64,000 nt of DNA from Massilia sp. YIM B02443 (GCF_030411955.1 NZ_JASNRA010000014.1:1-64000); one strand, 5' to 3'. Counted from the first letter of the stretch, positions 49,016 through 59,898 are shown. Made by a program: numbers and translations. The notes: generated by a model from the sequence alone, not told the origin.

Positions 49016-49174
49016 CATGGTTGCTGGCTCTGCGAAAGCTTGTAATCGTGTCTAGGTAATTTCATCTAAGAAATCTTGTTGCAATATATTTATTTATATT
49101 CCGCAACATGCTATGTTTACGCCCATCTTACTGTTGGCATGTTATTCGCCAATTCTGTTGACTGGAGCGTGAAC

Positions 49175-51106
49175 GTGAACGATCCCGCTGTCGCCTCATC
49201 CGCTATCTCCTTCGCGACCACCGATAGTGTCGCGCGTTTCGTTTCGAGCGGACCGGAGCATTGCCTCGACCGCCGCGCCGATGGCGTGTACGCCGATCCC
49301 GAAGTGCTGGGTACCACGCTGGTAGCGGCGGTGGATGGCGTGCTGCGCTCGAATCATTATTTCGCCAAGCTCGATTACCCGGTCCTGATCAAGGCGCTGT
49401 ACGGCCACGGTCCCGAGCTGCCGCGCGACGCGGCGGGGCGCGCCGTGGTGCGCTTCGCAGCCGACATCCTGCCGTTCGCACAGGAGCGGCGCGCCCTGTA
49501 CCGCGCAGTCAAGATTACCGACGGCCAGGCCGAATACTATTTCGAGCCGGTGTTCGAGACCGACGCCGACGGCGCCGAGCGCGCCGCCACGCTCGACGTC
49601 GACGAATTCGTGGCCGACCTGTGGGGCAAGGGCGTGCGCTTCGGCGTCGACCTGGACGCGATCCGCAACGCCATCGTCTCAGGCGCCGCCGGGCGCATCG
49701 TCGTCGCGCGCCGGCTCGAGCCGGACAACGGCATGGATGCCCGCGTCGAGGAAGTCACGGGCGACCTGCACCGCAGCGACGCGCCGCGCCAGCTCGCCAA
49801 CGGCAAGCTCGATTTGATGAGCTTCCAGAACCGCTTTCCGCAGATCGCCAAGGGCAAGCGCCTGCTGCGCAAGGTGCCGCCGACCAGCGGCGTGCCGGGC
49901 TTTGACTTGTCCGGCATCCCGGTCGCGCCCGAGCCGCCGCGCGACCTCGATCTGGCCATGTACGCGGCCGACGGCACCGAGGTGGTGCAGCTGGACGACG
50001 GCGAATTCCTGGTGGCGCGCCAGGATGGCTTTTTGAACGTGGACCCGAAGTCGCACCGCATCTCGATCGGCGACAAGATCGTCAGCCACGACGGCGTCAG
50101 CGCCAAAACCACCGGCAACCTGCATCTGAGCGGCGACTACGAGGAATTCGGCGAGGTGCAGGAGCAGCGCATCATCGAAGGCGACAGCATTACCGTGCAT
50201 GCCGACGTGTTCGGCCACCTGGTCTCGCGCGGCGGCACGATTCGGCTGGACCGCAACCTGGTGGGCGGCAGCGCGCGCAACGCCAGCGGCGACATCCGCG
50301 TGCTGGGCGTGGCCTCCGGCGCCACGATCCAGACCGCGCGGGGCGAGGTGATCATGCAGCGCGCAGAGAACTGCGTGATCTCGGGTACACGGGTCAAGGT
50401 CGAACGCGCGATCAACTGCGAGATCATGGGCGACGAGGTCGAGGTGGCGTTTGCCGAAGGCGGCGCCATCGCCGGACGGCGCGTGGCGATCGGGCACGCG
50501 GCGCCGCGGCGTCAGGGCGAAATGCTGGTCTACGTGCTGCGCCCGGACTGCGCGCGCATCGATGACGCCCTGGCCCAGGTGGGCGCGCGCATCGAACAGT
50601 TCGGCGAGCTGCTGGCACGGCACCGGGCGGCGATCGAGCAGCTGGGCGCCCAGGCCGACCTGCGCAAGTACCTGACGCTGGCGCCGCGCCTGCGCAAGGG
50701 CGAGCTGGTGCTCACGCCCGAGCAGGAGCCGCAGTTCCGGCGCCTGACGGCGGCGGTGGCGCCGGCGCTGAAGGAGATGGCGCGGCTGTCGCAGCTGGCC
50801 AAGGCGGCCGAGAGCGAGCGGCAGGCCGGCCAGGCGCTGCTGGAACGCTTGCAGATGCAGCGCGGCGAACGCCTGGGCGCGGCCGGCGTGGCGATCGGCG
50901 CGCTGGCGGGCGAGGTGCAGGTGAGGGCGCTGGGCTACGAGCCGGACGCCGGCAAGGTCTGGGACCTGCCGCCGCGCGAGATCAAGGCGCGCCTGCGCGA
51001 GGCCACCGGGGCCGAGCTGCTGCATGCCGGTTCGGACGGCGCGTGGTCGTGGAACACCGATCCGGCGCACGCAGTGCCGGCGATCGCGGACGTGTTCGTG
51101 CACTGA
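49175..51106 (+). CDS. FapA-type DUF342 protein (flagellar assembly protein A family)
   Basis: A soluble protein of about 643 residues of the FapA/DUF342 family. The middle (residues about 270-460) is the beta-helical DUF342 core with repeated turns: HRISIGDKIVSHDGVSAKTT, GNLHLSGDYEEFGEVQ, DSITVHADVFGHLVSRGG, GDIRVLGVASGATIQTARG and INCEIMGDEVEVAFAEGG. A C-terminal coiled coil follows (LARHRAAIEQLGAQADLRKY). GTG 49175 is preferred, because GGAG lies seven bases before it; ATG 49139 is an alternative in frame. DUF342 proteins are linked to flagellar assembly and two-component signalling in other bacteria, but no flagellar gene is here. A lone CheW gene follows 134 bases on. Confidence 0.85.
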   Translation: MNDPAVASSAISFATTDSVARFVSSGPEHCLDRRADGVYADPEVLGTTLVAAVDGVLRSNHYFAKLDYPVLIKALYGHGPELPRDAAGRAVVRFAADILPFAQERRALYRAVKITDGQAEYYFEPVFETDADGAERAATLDVDEFVADLWGKGVRFGVDLDAIRNAIVSGAAGRIVVARRLEPDNGMDARVEEVTGDLHRSDAPRQLANGKLDLMSFQNRFPQIAKGKRLLRKVPPTSGVPGFDLSGIPVAPEPPRDLDLAMYAADGTEVVQLDDGEFLVARQDGFLNVDPKSHRISIGDKIVSHDGVSAKTTGNLHLSGDYEEFGEVQEQRIIEGDSITVHADVFGHLVSRGGTIRLDRNLVGGSARNASGDIRVLGVASGATIQTARGEVIMQRAENCVISGTRVKVERAINCEIMGDEVEVAFAEGGAIAGRRVAIGHAAPRRQGEMLVYVLRPDCARIDDALAQVGARIEQFGELLARHRAAIEQLGAQADLRKYLTLAPRLRKGELVLTPEQEPQFRRLTAAVAPALKEMARLSQLAKAAESERQAGQALLERLQMQRGERLGAAGVAIGALAGEVQVRALGYEPDAGKVWDLPPREIKARLREATGAELLHAGSDGAWSWNTDPAHAVPAIADVFVH

Positions 51107-51239
51107 ACCCGGCCGGCGGTGCCTGCCCTGTCATTGACCCGCAGGAGCCGGGCGTGGGCGGGTTTTCAGTTGACTGTTGTCAACATTGTGCCTGGGGGCC
51201 GGGCATACGATGGGGATTGCTCGACATAAAGGATCCGCC

Positions 51240-51695
51240 ATGCACACCCCGACCAGCGCGCCGCACGAATACCTGAGCTTCATGCTCGATGGCCAGGAAT
51301 ACGGCCTGGATTGCGCCAGGGTAGAGGAGCTCAAGCTGCTCAAGTCGCTCGAGCGCTTCGCCGCCGATGGCGAAATCATCGGCGGCGTGGCGCTGTCGCA
51401 CGGCGTGATCCTGCCGATCGTCGACATGCGCGCCGCCAGCATCCAGCGCGCGGGACGCGCCAGTCCGGAGTCTGACGTGATCATCCTGCGCCTCAAGAGC
51501 GGGCTGATGGGGATGGTGGTGGAGGGCGTGACCGGGATCGTGCACGTCAGGCCCGAGGCGGTGCAGCCGCTGGCGGGCGGACCGGATGCCGATTACCTGG
51601 TCGGGGTGGCGCGGGTGGAAGGGCGCAGCGTGGTGCTGATCGATATCGACAGCCTGATGTCGCTGTCGCCGAGGAGGCCGCTCAGGGTGGCTTGA
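51240..51695 (+). CDS. Single-domain CheW-like coupling protein
   Basis: A 151-residue CheW-fold protein. It opens HEYLSFMLDGQEYGLDCARV, continues with GVALSHGVILPIVDMRA (the typical VINLRG-like turn) and SDVIILRLKSGLMGMVVEGV, and ends GVARVEGRSVVLIDIDSLM. CheW proteins bridge chemoreceptors and CheA. There is no receptor, CheA or CheY within the window, so it probably serves a distant cluster or a non-chemotactic role. ATG 51240 has GGAT in front. Confidence 0.85.
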   Translation: MHTPTSAPHEYLSFMLDGQEYGLDCARVEELKLLKSLERFAADGEIIGGVALSHGVILPIVDMRAASIQRAGRASPESDVIILRLKSGLMGMVVEGVTGIVHVRPEAVQPLAGGPDADYLVGVARVEGRSVVLIDIDSLMSLSPRRPLRVA

Positions 51696-51759
51696 ACGGC
51701 GCCCGGTGAAGAGTGCCGTCCGTCAATCGCGTTCGATGTGGCTGAAACGCGCGCGGAGC

Positions 51760-53766
51760 TCAGGCCGCCAACCCTTCCAGCTGCTCCTGCAATTCCAGCC
51801 ACTCCATCTCCAGCGTTTCCAGATCACGCACCGCGAACGCCTGGTCCGCCACCAGCGTCTTCAGGCGCTCCTTGTTCTCGGCCTCGTAGATCGCCGGATC
51901 GAGCAGCACCGCGTCGATCTCCGCCTTTTTCGCATTGAGCTTGGCCATCTGTTCTTCCAGGCGCTTGACGCGGGTCTCGAGCGGTTTGCGCAGGGCGGCC
52001 AGGCGCTGGCGTTCTTCGGCGCCGAGGCGCTTCTGTTCCTTGCGGTCGGCCGGTGACACCTGCGCCGTCACCGGTGCGGCGGCGGCTTTCGGCGCGGCGG
52101 CAGGCGCAGGCGTCGATGCGGCCTTGCCCGGCGCCGGCAGCACGTCGGTGCCCTTGCCCAGCTTGGTCTTGAACAGCCAGTCCTTGTAGTCGTCCAGGTC
52201 GCCGTCGAAGGGCTGCAGCTTGCCGTCGGCGACGATGATGAACTGGTCGGTGGTGGCGCGCAGCAGGTGGCGATCGTGCGAGACCACCACCAGCGTGCCC
52301 TCGAACTGGGCCAGCGCCATGGTCAGCGCTTCGCGCGTTTCCAGGTCCAGGTGGTTGGTCGGTTCGTCCAGCAGCAGCAGATTCGGCCGCTGCCACACGA
52401 TCAGGGCCAGCGCCAGGCGCGCCTTCTCGCCGCCCGAGAACGGCTTGATCGGGCTGGTCACCATGTCGCCCGGGAAGTTGAAGCTGCCCAGGAAGTTGCG
52501 CAGTTCCTGCTCGCGCGTGGTGGGCGCGATCTTGACCATGTGCCACAGCGGCGACTCGTCGTGGCGCAGCATCTCGACCTGGTGCTGGGCAAAATAGCCG
52601 ATCGACAGGCCCTTGCCCAGCGTCGAGGTGCCGGTGAGCGGCGCCAGTTCGCCGGCCACGGTCTTGATCAGCGTGGATTTACCGGCGCCGTTCACGCCCA
52701 GGAGGCCAATGCGCTGGCCGATCTGCAGCGAGAAGTCGATGTGATTGACGATGGTCTTGCTGCCGACCGGGTCGCCATGCTCGTCGCGCAGCACGTAGCC
52801 GGCGTCGACGCCGTCCAGCACCAGCAGCGGATTGGGCGCGGCCAGCGGCTCGCGGAACTCGAACGAGAATTCGGCGGCGGCGCGCAGCGGCGCCAGTTCT
52901 TCCATCCGCGACAGCGCCTTAATCCGGCTCTGCGCCTGGCGCGCCTTGGTGGCCTGCGCCTTGAAGCGGTTGATGAACGACTCCAGGTGGGCGCGCTGGC
53001 GCTGCTGCTTTTCGATGGCCGATGCGGCCAGCACCATCTGCGCCGCGCGCTGGCGCTCGAAGCCGGAGTAGTTGCCGCTGTAGCGTTTCAGCTTGCGGTC
53101 GTCGATGTGCACGATCACGTTCACGATCTCGTCGAGGAAGTCGCGGTCGTGCGAGATGATGATCAATGTGCCGGCGTAGCGCTTGAGCCAATCCTCGAGC
53201 CAGATGATGGCGTCCAGGTCCAGGTGGTTGGTCGGTTCATCGAGCAGCAGCAGGTCGGAAGGACACATCAGCGCCTGCGCCAGGTTCAGGCGCATGCGCC
53301 AGCCGCCCGAAAAACTCGCCACCGGCTGCTGCATCTGGGCCAGCGAAAAGCCCAGACCGAGCAGCAGCTGTTCGCCGCGCGACTGCACGGTGTAGGCGTC
53401 GGCGTCCGCCAGCGCGCCGTGCAGTTCGCCCAGGCGCATGCCGTCGGGTTCATCCTGCGACTCCAGTTCGTCGAGTTCGGCCTGCAGGCGGCGCAGGTTG
53501 ACGTCGCCGTCGATCGCGTATTCCAGCGCCGGACGGTCGAGCGCCGGCGTCTCTTGCGCCACGTAGGCCATGCGCCACTTGGCGGGGAAGTCGATCAGGC
53601 CCTGGTCCGGGTGCAGCTCGCCCCGCAGCATGCCGAACAGGCTCGATTTGCCGGCGCCGTTGGCGCCGATCAGGCCGATCTTGTCGCCCGGGTTGAGGGT
53701 GAGGTCGGCGTTCTCGAGCAGCGGCTTGGTGCCGCGCATCAGGCTGACGTTCTGGAAACGGATCAT
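51760..53766 (-). CDS. ABC-F family ATPase, YheS type
   Basis: A 668-residue cytoplasmic protein with two ABC domains: Walker A GANGAGKSS (about residue 35) and GVNGAGKST (about 345); signatures FSGGWRMRLNLAQAL and FSGGEKARLALAL; Walker B LLLDEPTNHLDLD in both. The linker and arm region (IKALSRMEELAPL) lies between them. A basic, Ala-rich C-terminal coiled coil (RKPLETRVKRLEEQMAKLNA) follows. This layout matches YheS-type ABC-F translation factors, which act on the ribosome rather than as transporters. It is a single gene; upstream lies palindromic repeat copy 5. Confidence 0.9.
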   Translation of the reverse strand: MIRFQNVSLMRGTKPLLENADLTLNPGDKIGLIGANGAGKSSLFGMLRGELHPDQGLIDFPAKWRMAYVAQETPALDRPALEYAIDGDVNLRRLQAELDELESQDEPDGMRLGELHGALADADAYTVQSRGEQLLLGLGFSLAQMQQPVASFSGGWRMRLNLAQALMCPSDLLLLDEPTNHLDLDAIIWLEDWLKRYAGTLIIISHDRDFLDEIVNVIVHIDDRKLKRYSGNYSGFERQRAAQMVLAASAIEKQQRQRAHLESFINRFKAQATKARQAQSRIKALSRMEELAPLRAAAEFSFEFREPLAAPNPLLVLDGVDAGYVLRDEHGDPVGSKTIVNHIDFSLQIGQRIGLLGVNGAGKSTLIKTVAGELAPLTGTSTLGKGLSIGYFAQHQVEMLRHDESPLWHMVKIAPTTREQELRNFLGSFNFPGDMVTSPIKPFSGGEKARLALALIVWQRPNLLLLDEPTNHLDLETREALTMALAQFEGTLVVVSHDRHLLRATTDQFIIVADGKLQPFDGDLDDYKDWLFKTKLGKGTDVLPAPGKAASTPAPAAAPKAAAAPVTAQVSPADRKEQKRLGAEERQRLAALRKPLETRVKRLEEQMAKLNAKKAEIDAVLLDPAIYEAENKERLKTLVADQAFAVRDLETLEMEWLELQEQLEGLAA

Positions 53767-53835
53767 GGTGGGTCGTCTTAAGTTCGGGTTATTACGTGCT
53801 GCTCGGGTGCGATATTTTCACTGCCGCCATATGCA

Positions 53836-53940
53836 CGTCATCCCCGCGCAGGCGGGGATCCAAGTTTGCTCGATGTGCCGCCAGCGTGAATCGAAGTGGC
53901 TGTGCAACGAACTTGGATCCCCGCCTGCGCGGGGATGACG
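53836..53940. repeat. Palindromic intergenic repeat, copy 5
   Basis: Arms 53836-53866 (CGTCATCCCCGCGCAGGCGG, then GGATCCAAGTT) and 53910-53940 are perfect reverse complements. The 43-base middle (TGCTCGATGTGCCGCCAGCG, ... AAGTGGCTG) is related to copies 1, 3 and 4. It lies between yheS and prmB. Confidence 0.88.
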
Positions 53941-53985
53941 CTCTTGGAGCGGACTGATATGACTGGGCTGCTGGTGCGCGGACGC

Positions 53986-54879
53986 TTACTGCGCCGTCTG
54001 CAACTGCTCCGCCGTCAGCAGGAATACTGCATCGTCGCCGATGCTGGTGGTCAGCCAGGTCAGGCCCAGGTGGCCGAAGGCGGCTTCGGCGTATTCGCGC
54101 TCGTTGCCGATCTCGACCACCAGGATGCCGTCCGGGGTCAGGCGCTCGGCGGCGCCGGCGATGATCTTGCGCACCAGGTCCATGCCGTCTTCGCCGCCGG
54201 CCAGCGCGATCTGCGGCTCGACCAGGTATTCCTGCGGCAGGGTGCGCATCGATTCCGAATTCACGTACGGCGGATTGGTGACGATCAGGTCGTACTTCTT
54301 GAACGGCACGTTCTCGTACAGGTCCGACTCGATCGGGTTCACCCGGCCTTCGAGCTTGTATTCGCGGATGTTGGTCTCGGCCACGGCCAGCGCGTCCTTC
54401 GAGATGTCCACCGCATCGACCACGGCGTTGGGGAAGGTGTCGGCCATCATGATCGCCAGGCAGCCGCTGCCGGTGCACAGTTCGAGCACGTTCTCGACGC
54501 CGTCCGGATCCGTCAGCCATGGGCTGAACTGCTGCGGAATCAGCTCGGCGATGAAGGAGCGCGGCACCAGCACGCGTTCGTCGACGTAGAAGCGGTATTC
54601 GCCCAGCCAGGCTTCCCTGGTGATGTAGGCGGCAGGAACGCGCTCGGTGACGCGGCGCTCGATCACGCTCAGCACTTGCAGCACTTCGTCGGGCAGCAGC
54701 CTGGCGTCGAGGAAGGGTTCGAGGCGGTCCAGCGGCAGCTTCAGGGTGTGCAGGATCAGGTAGGCGGCTTCGTCGAAGGCTTCGGCGCTGCCGTGGCCGA
54801 AGAACAGCTTGGCCCCGTTGAAGCGGGTGACGGCGTAGCGCAGCAGGTCGCGTGGCGTACTGAAAGTGGTGTTGGTCAT
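53986..54879 (-). CDS. prmB: 50S ribosomal protein L3 N5-glutamine methyltransferase
   Basis: A 297-residue SAM-dependent methyltransferase of the HemK/PrmB group. The SAM motif VLELCTGSGCLAIMMADTFP (about residue 132) and the substrate-glutamine site DLIVTNPPYVNSESM (about residue 203) are diagnostic. The N-terminal helical domain and LVPRSFIAELI agree with PrmB rather than PrmC. It methylates a glutamine of ribosomal protein L3. It is the last gene of a leftward cluster after dapE, with a 34-base gap. Confidence 0.9.
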   Translation of the reverse strand: MTNTTFSTPRDLLRYAVTRFNGAKLFFGHGSAEAFDEAAYLILHTLKLPLDRLEPFLDARLLPDEVLQVLSVIERRVTERVPAAYITREAWLGEYRFYVDERVLVPRSFIAELIPQQFSPWLTDPDGVENVLELCTGSGCLAIMMADTFPNAVVDAVDISKDALAVAETNIREYKLEGRVNPIESDLYENVPFKKYDLIVTNPPYVNSESMRTLPQEYLVEPQIALAGGEDGMDLVRKIIAGAAERLTPDGILVVEIGNEREYAEAAFGHLGLTWLTTSIGDDAVFLLTAEQLQTAQ

Positions 54880-54913
54880 GGCCTTGTTCTCGTGTTTGGT
54901 GTGGCTCAGCTAC

Positions 54914-56406
<1,493 letters not shown>

Positions 56407-56463
56407 GGGCAAATCATGTCCGCTGCGCACGCCGTGACGACGCAGCCGGAGTCAGTTGTAGAT

Positions 56464-57609
56464 TCAGTTGTTGAGAGTAAATTCGGTGAACGACGCGCCT
56501 TGCGGCTCGGCCGGCTTGGTTTCGCTGACCTTGGACTGGCCCTGGCTGTCCGGCCCATTGTTGAGCAGCCAGAGCAGGTTGGTGGCCGAGTCGGCATTGG
56601 CCAGCGCTTCGTCCTGTGTCACCAGGCCGTCCTGCACCAGCCCGAACAGCGCGGCCTCGAACGATTGCGAGCCGGGCGAAAGACTCTTGTCCATCGCGTC
56701 GCGGATCTGGCTGATCTCGCCTTTTTCGATCAGGTCGGCGATGTAGCGGGTGTTGAGCATGACCTCGACCGCCGGCTGGCGCGCGCCGCCCGCCGCGGCT
56801 TTCACCAGGCGCTGCGACACGATCGCCTTCACGCTCGAGGCCAGGTCCTGCAGCAGGGCGGCGCGGTTTTCCAGCGGGTAGAAGCTGATGATGCGGTTCA
56901 GCGCGTTGTAGCTGTTGTTGGCGTGCAGGGTGGCCAGCACCAGGTGGCCGGACTGGGCGTAGGCCAGCGCCGCCGCCATCGTTTCGCGGTCGCGGATCTC
57001 GCCGATCAGGATGCAGTCCGGCGCCTGGCGCAGCGAATTGCGCAACGCGACCTGCAGGCTGCTGGCGTCGGCGCCGATCTCGCGCTGGTTGACGATCGAC
57101 TTCTTGTTCTTGAACAGGTACTCGATCGGGTCTTCCAGCGTCAGGATGTGGCCGGTGCGCAGTTCGTTGCGGTGGTCCAGCATTGAGGCGATGGTGGTCG
57201 ACTTGCCGGAGCCGGTGGCGCCGACCACCAGCAGCAGGCCGCGCTTTTCCATGATCAGCTCGGACAGCACCGGCGGCAGGCCGAGTTCGCCCAGCGGTGG
57301 GATGTTGCCGGGCACGAAGCGGAACACGGCGGAAATCGAGCCGCGCTGGCGGAAGGCCGACAGGCGGAAGCGCCCCAGATTCGGGACCGAGACGCCCATG
57401 TTCAGTTCATTGTCCCGTTCGAGTTCGGCCAGCTGTTCGGGCGTGGCGACTTCGGACAGGAGCGAGAGGATGTTCTCGGGTTCGAGACGATTCTGGTTGA
57501 TGGGGATGAGGTTGCCGTTGATCTTGATGTGCACCGGCGAATTCACGGCGAAGAACATGTCGGAGGCGTTCTTCTCTTTCATCAGCTGGAACAGGCGGTC
57601 CATGGCCAT
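56464..57609 (-). CDS. pilU: PilT/PilU-type twitching motility ATPase
   Basis: A 381-residue type IV pilus retraction ATPase. Markers include VVGATGSGKSTTIASMLD (Walker A), HILTLEDPIEYLF (Asp box), LIGEIRDRETM (Walker B) and LVLATLHANNS (His box). The extended C-terminus (QGASFTEFTLNN) and DRLFQLMKEKNASDMFFAV opening fit PilU rather than PilT. GGAG lies eight bases before ATG 57609. Location inside the dap cluster, between dapD and arsC-like, without pilT nearby. Confidence 0.9.
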   Translation of the reverse strand: MAMDRLFQLMKEKNASDMFFAVNSPVHIKINGNLIPINQNRLEPENILSLLSEVATPEQLAELERDNELNMGVSVPNLGRFRLSAFRQRGSISAVFRFVPGNIPPLGELGLPPVLSELIMEKRGLLLVVGATGSGKSTTIASMLDHRNELRTGHILTLEDPIEYLFKNKKSIVNQREIGADASSLQVALRNSLRQAPDCILIGEIRDRETMAAALAYAQSGHLVLATLHANNSYNALNRIISFYPLENRAALLQDLASSVKAIVSQRLVKAAAGGARQPAVEVMLNTRYIADLIEKGEISQIRDAMDKSLSPGSQSFEAALFGLVQDGLVTQDEALANADSATNLLWLLNNGPDSQGQSKVSETKPAEPQGASFTEFTLNN

Positions 57610-57641
57610 CGTATCGTCTCCGTAGGGGGAGTTCAGGAGCC

Positions 57642-57763
57642 GGTTGAACGCGTCGGCGGCGAAGCCGCCAACCCTACGTAGGGTGGACGGGTTTCCCGTC
57701 CACGCGTTCAACCGGTATCCGCTCAGGCATAGGGTTGGCGGCTCTGCCGCCGACGCGTTCACC
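57642..57763. repeat. Second palindromic repeat family, three units
   Basis: Unit A (57642-57677) and unit B (57678-57713) form one palindrome: GGTTGAACGCGT...CCCTAC / GTAGGG...ACGCGTTCAACC. Unit C (57727-57763) repeats unit A inverted (AGGGTTGGCGGC, ... GACGCGTTCACC). Each unit has an inner hairpin such as GGCGGC/GCCGCC or GGACGGG/CCCGTCC. It fills nearly all of the 176-base gap between dapD and pilU and could cut or stabilise the transcript there. Confidence 0.75.
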
Positions 57764-57785
57764 CCACGTCCGAGCAGCCGCGCAA

Positions 57786-58610
57786 TTACACGCCGCGCAG
57801 CAGTTCGTTGATGCCGGTCTTCGAGCGCGTCTGCGCATCGACGCGCTTGACGATCACCGCGCAGTACAGGCTGTACTTGCCATCGGCGGACGGCAGCGAA
57901 CCCGACACCACGACCGAGCCCGACGGCACGCGGCCGTAGGTCACTTCGCCGGTTTCGCGGTTGTAGATCTTGGTCGACTGGCCGATGTACACGCCCATCG
58001 AGATCACCGAGTTCTCTTCCACGATCACGCCTTCGACGATTTCCGAGCGGGCGCCGATGAAGCAGTTGTCTTCGATGATGGTCGGATTGGCCTGCATCGG
58101 TTCCAGCACGCCGCCGATGCCGACGCCGCCCGACAGGTGGACGTTCTTGCCGATCTGGGCGCACGAGCCGACGGTGGCCCAGGTGTCGACCATGGTGCCT
58201 TCATCGACGTAGGCGCCGATGTTGACGTAGGACGGCATCAAGACCACGTTCTTGCCGATGAACGAACCGCGACGGGCGACCGCCGGCGGCACCACGCGGA
58301 AACCGCCCTTGGCGAAGTCTTCCGGGGTATAGTCTGCGAACTTGGTCGGGACCTTGTCGTAGAACTGGATGTCGCCGGAAGCGACCGGCACGTTGTTCTC
58401 GAGGCGGAACGACAGCAGCACGGCTTTCTTGATCCACTGGTTCACGACCCATTCGCCGGTATCTTTTTGCGCCACGCGCAGGCTGCCGTTGTCGAGGCCG
58501 GCGAGGACGTGGGCGACGGCGTCGCGCACTTCGGCACTGGCGCTGTTCGGGCTGATCTCGGCGCGCTGTTCCCAGGCGGTGTCGATGATGTTCTGGAGTT
58601 GTTGGGTCAT
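57786..58610 (-). CDS. dapD: Tetrahydrodipicolinate N-succinyltransferase
   Basis: A 274-residue left-handed beta-helix acyltransferase. It starts [20 protein letters not shown] and has hexapeptide turns in [56 protein letters not shown] and [20 protein letters not shown]. It is the succinyl-CoA-using DapD of the lysine pathway. It follows dapC after 39 bases on the same strand. The stop is followed by palindromic repeats. Confidence 0.96.
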   Translation of the reverse strand: MTQQLQNIIDTAWEQRAEISPNSASAEVRDAVAHVLAGLDNGSLRVAQKDTGEWVVNQWIKKAVLLSFRLENNVPVASGDIQFYDKVPTKFADYTPEDFAKGGFRVVPPAVARRGSFIGKNVVLMPSYVNIGAYVDEGTMVDTWATVGSCAQIGKNVHLSGGVGIGGVLEPMQANPTIIEDNCFIGARSEIVEGVIVEENSVISMGVYIGQSTKIYNRETGEVTYGRVPSGSVVVSGSLPSADGKYSLYCAVIVKRVDAQTRSKTGINELLRGV

Positions 58611-58649
58611 GATGCTGTCTTTAGTAGAAATATAAAAAACGGTGGGTCT

Positions 58650-59864
58650 TTACTTGAGACCCTGGCAGAACTGGACGATGCGGTTTGCCGCTTCCAGTCC
58701 TTCGTCGACGCCAGCCACGAGGGCCATGCGGATGCGGCCCTGGCCCGGGTTCTGCCCGTGCGCGTCGCGCGCCAGGTAGCTGCCCGGAAGGACCGTCACA
58801 TTATAGTCGGCGTACAGGCGGCGTGCGAAGTCGGTGTCCGACAGCCCGGTGCGGCGCACGTCGGCCCAGAGGTAGAAGCCGGCGTCGGGCAGTTCGACGT
58901 CCATCACCCCTTTCAACAGTGGCGTGATCAGGCTGAACTTTTCCTTGTACAGCGCGCGGTTGTCCTGCACGTGCTGCTCGTCGTTCCAGGCCGCGATCGA
59001 CGCCGTCTGCACCGGCGGCGACATGGCGCCGCCGCAGTAGGTGCGGTACAGCAGGAATTTCTTCATCGCGACCGGGTCGCCCGCCACGAAGCCCGAGCGC
59101 ATGCCCGGCACGTTGGAGCGCTTGGACAGGCTGGAGAACACGATCAGGTTGCGGTACGGCTGCTCGCCTTCGCTACGGCCGAGCTGGTGCGCCGCTTCCA
59201 GCGCGCCCAGCGGCGGGGTGGAGCCGGTATAGATCTCGGAATAGCATTCGTCGGCCGCAATCAAGAAGCCGAAGCGGTCGGACAGTTCGAACAGCTCGCG
59301 CCAGTCGTCCAGGCTCAGGGTGGCGCCGGTCGGGTTGCCGGGCGAGCACACGTACAGCAACTGCACATGCGGCCACACCGACCCCGGCACGTTGCCGAAG
59401 TCGGGCGCGAAGTTGCGCGCCGGGTCGCTGTTCACGAAAAATGGCGTGGCGCCGGCCAGGTAGGCCGCGCCTTCGTAGATCTGGTAGAACGGGTTCGGGC
59501 ACATCACCAGCGCATCCGTCTTCGAGCCGTCCACCATGCACTGGGCGATGGCGAACAGCGCCTCGCGCGAACCGTTCACCGGCAATACCATGGTGGCCGG
59601 GTCCAGCGGCGGCAGGCCGTAGCGGCGCTCCAGCCAGCCGGCAATCGCCGCGCGCAGCGGCTCGGCGCCGATCGTGCTCGGATAGTTGGCCAGGCCCGCA
59701 ATCGCGTGGGTCAGCGCTTTCTCGATGAAGGCCGGAGTCGGATGCTTCGGCTCGCCGATGCCCAGGCTGATCGGGGAATAGGCGGCGTTCGGCGTCACGC
59801 CCGCGAAAAGCTGGCGCAGTTTTTCGAACGGATAGGGTTGGAGCTTGTCGAGATGGGGATTCAC
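58650..59864 (-). CDS. dapC: Succinyldiaminopimelate aminotransferase
   Basis: A class I/II PLP aminotransferase of about 404 residues. The PLP lysine is in FSSLSKRSNVPGMRSGF; YVCSPGNPTGATLSL, ADECYSEIY and RIRMALVAG complete the fold. It belongs to the DapC proteins (NPHLDKLQPYPFEKLRQLFA opening). An in-frame ATG at 59900 exists, but it overlaps a perfect TATAAT that may be the promoter -10, so GTG 59864 (VNPHLD) is favoured. First gene of the dapC-dapD-pilU-arsC-dapE-prmB series. It transaminates N-succinyl-2-amino-6-ketopimelate. Confidence 0.92.
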   Translation of the reverse strand: MNPHLDKLQPYPFEKLRQLFAGVTPNAAYSPISLGIGEPKHPTPAFIEKALTHAIAGLANYPSTIGAEPLRAAIAGWLERRYGLPPLDPATMVLPVNGSREALFAIAQCMVDGSKTDALVMCPNPFYQIYEGAAYLAGATPFFVNSDPARNFAPDFGNVPGSVWPHVQLLYVCSPGNPTGATLSLDDWRELFELSDRFGFLIAADECYSEIYTGSTPPLGALEAAHQLGRSEGEQPYRNLIVFSSLSKRSNVPGMRSGFVAGDPVAMKKFLLYRTYCGGAMSPPVQTASIAAWNDEQHVQDNRALYKEKFSLITPLLKGVMDVELPDAGFYLWADVRRTGLSDTDFARRLYADYNVTVLPGSYLARDAHGQNPGQGRIRMALVAGVDEGLEAANRIVQFCQGLK

Positions 59865-59898
59865 GGCTGAAAGGGTGTGCGCTTTTCGATAATTTTTC

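Noticed and set aside
4..53940. Palindromic repeats as a CRISPR array
   Set aside because: Copies are 8-19 kb apart rather than regularly spaced by short unique spacers, and no cas genes are present.
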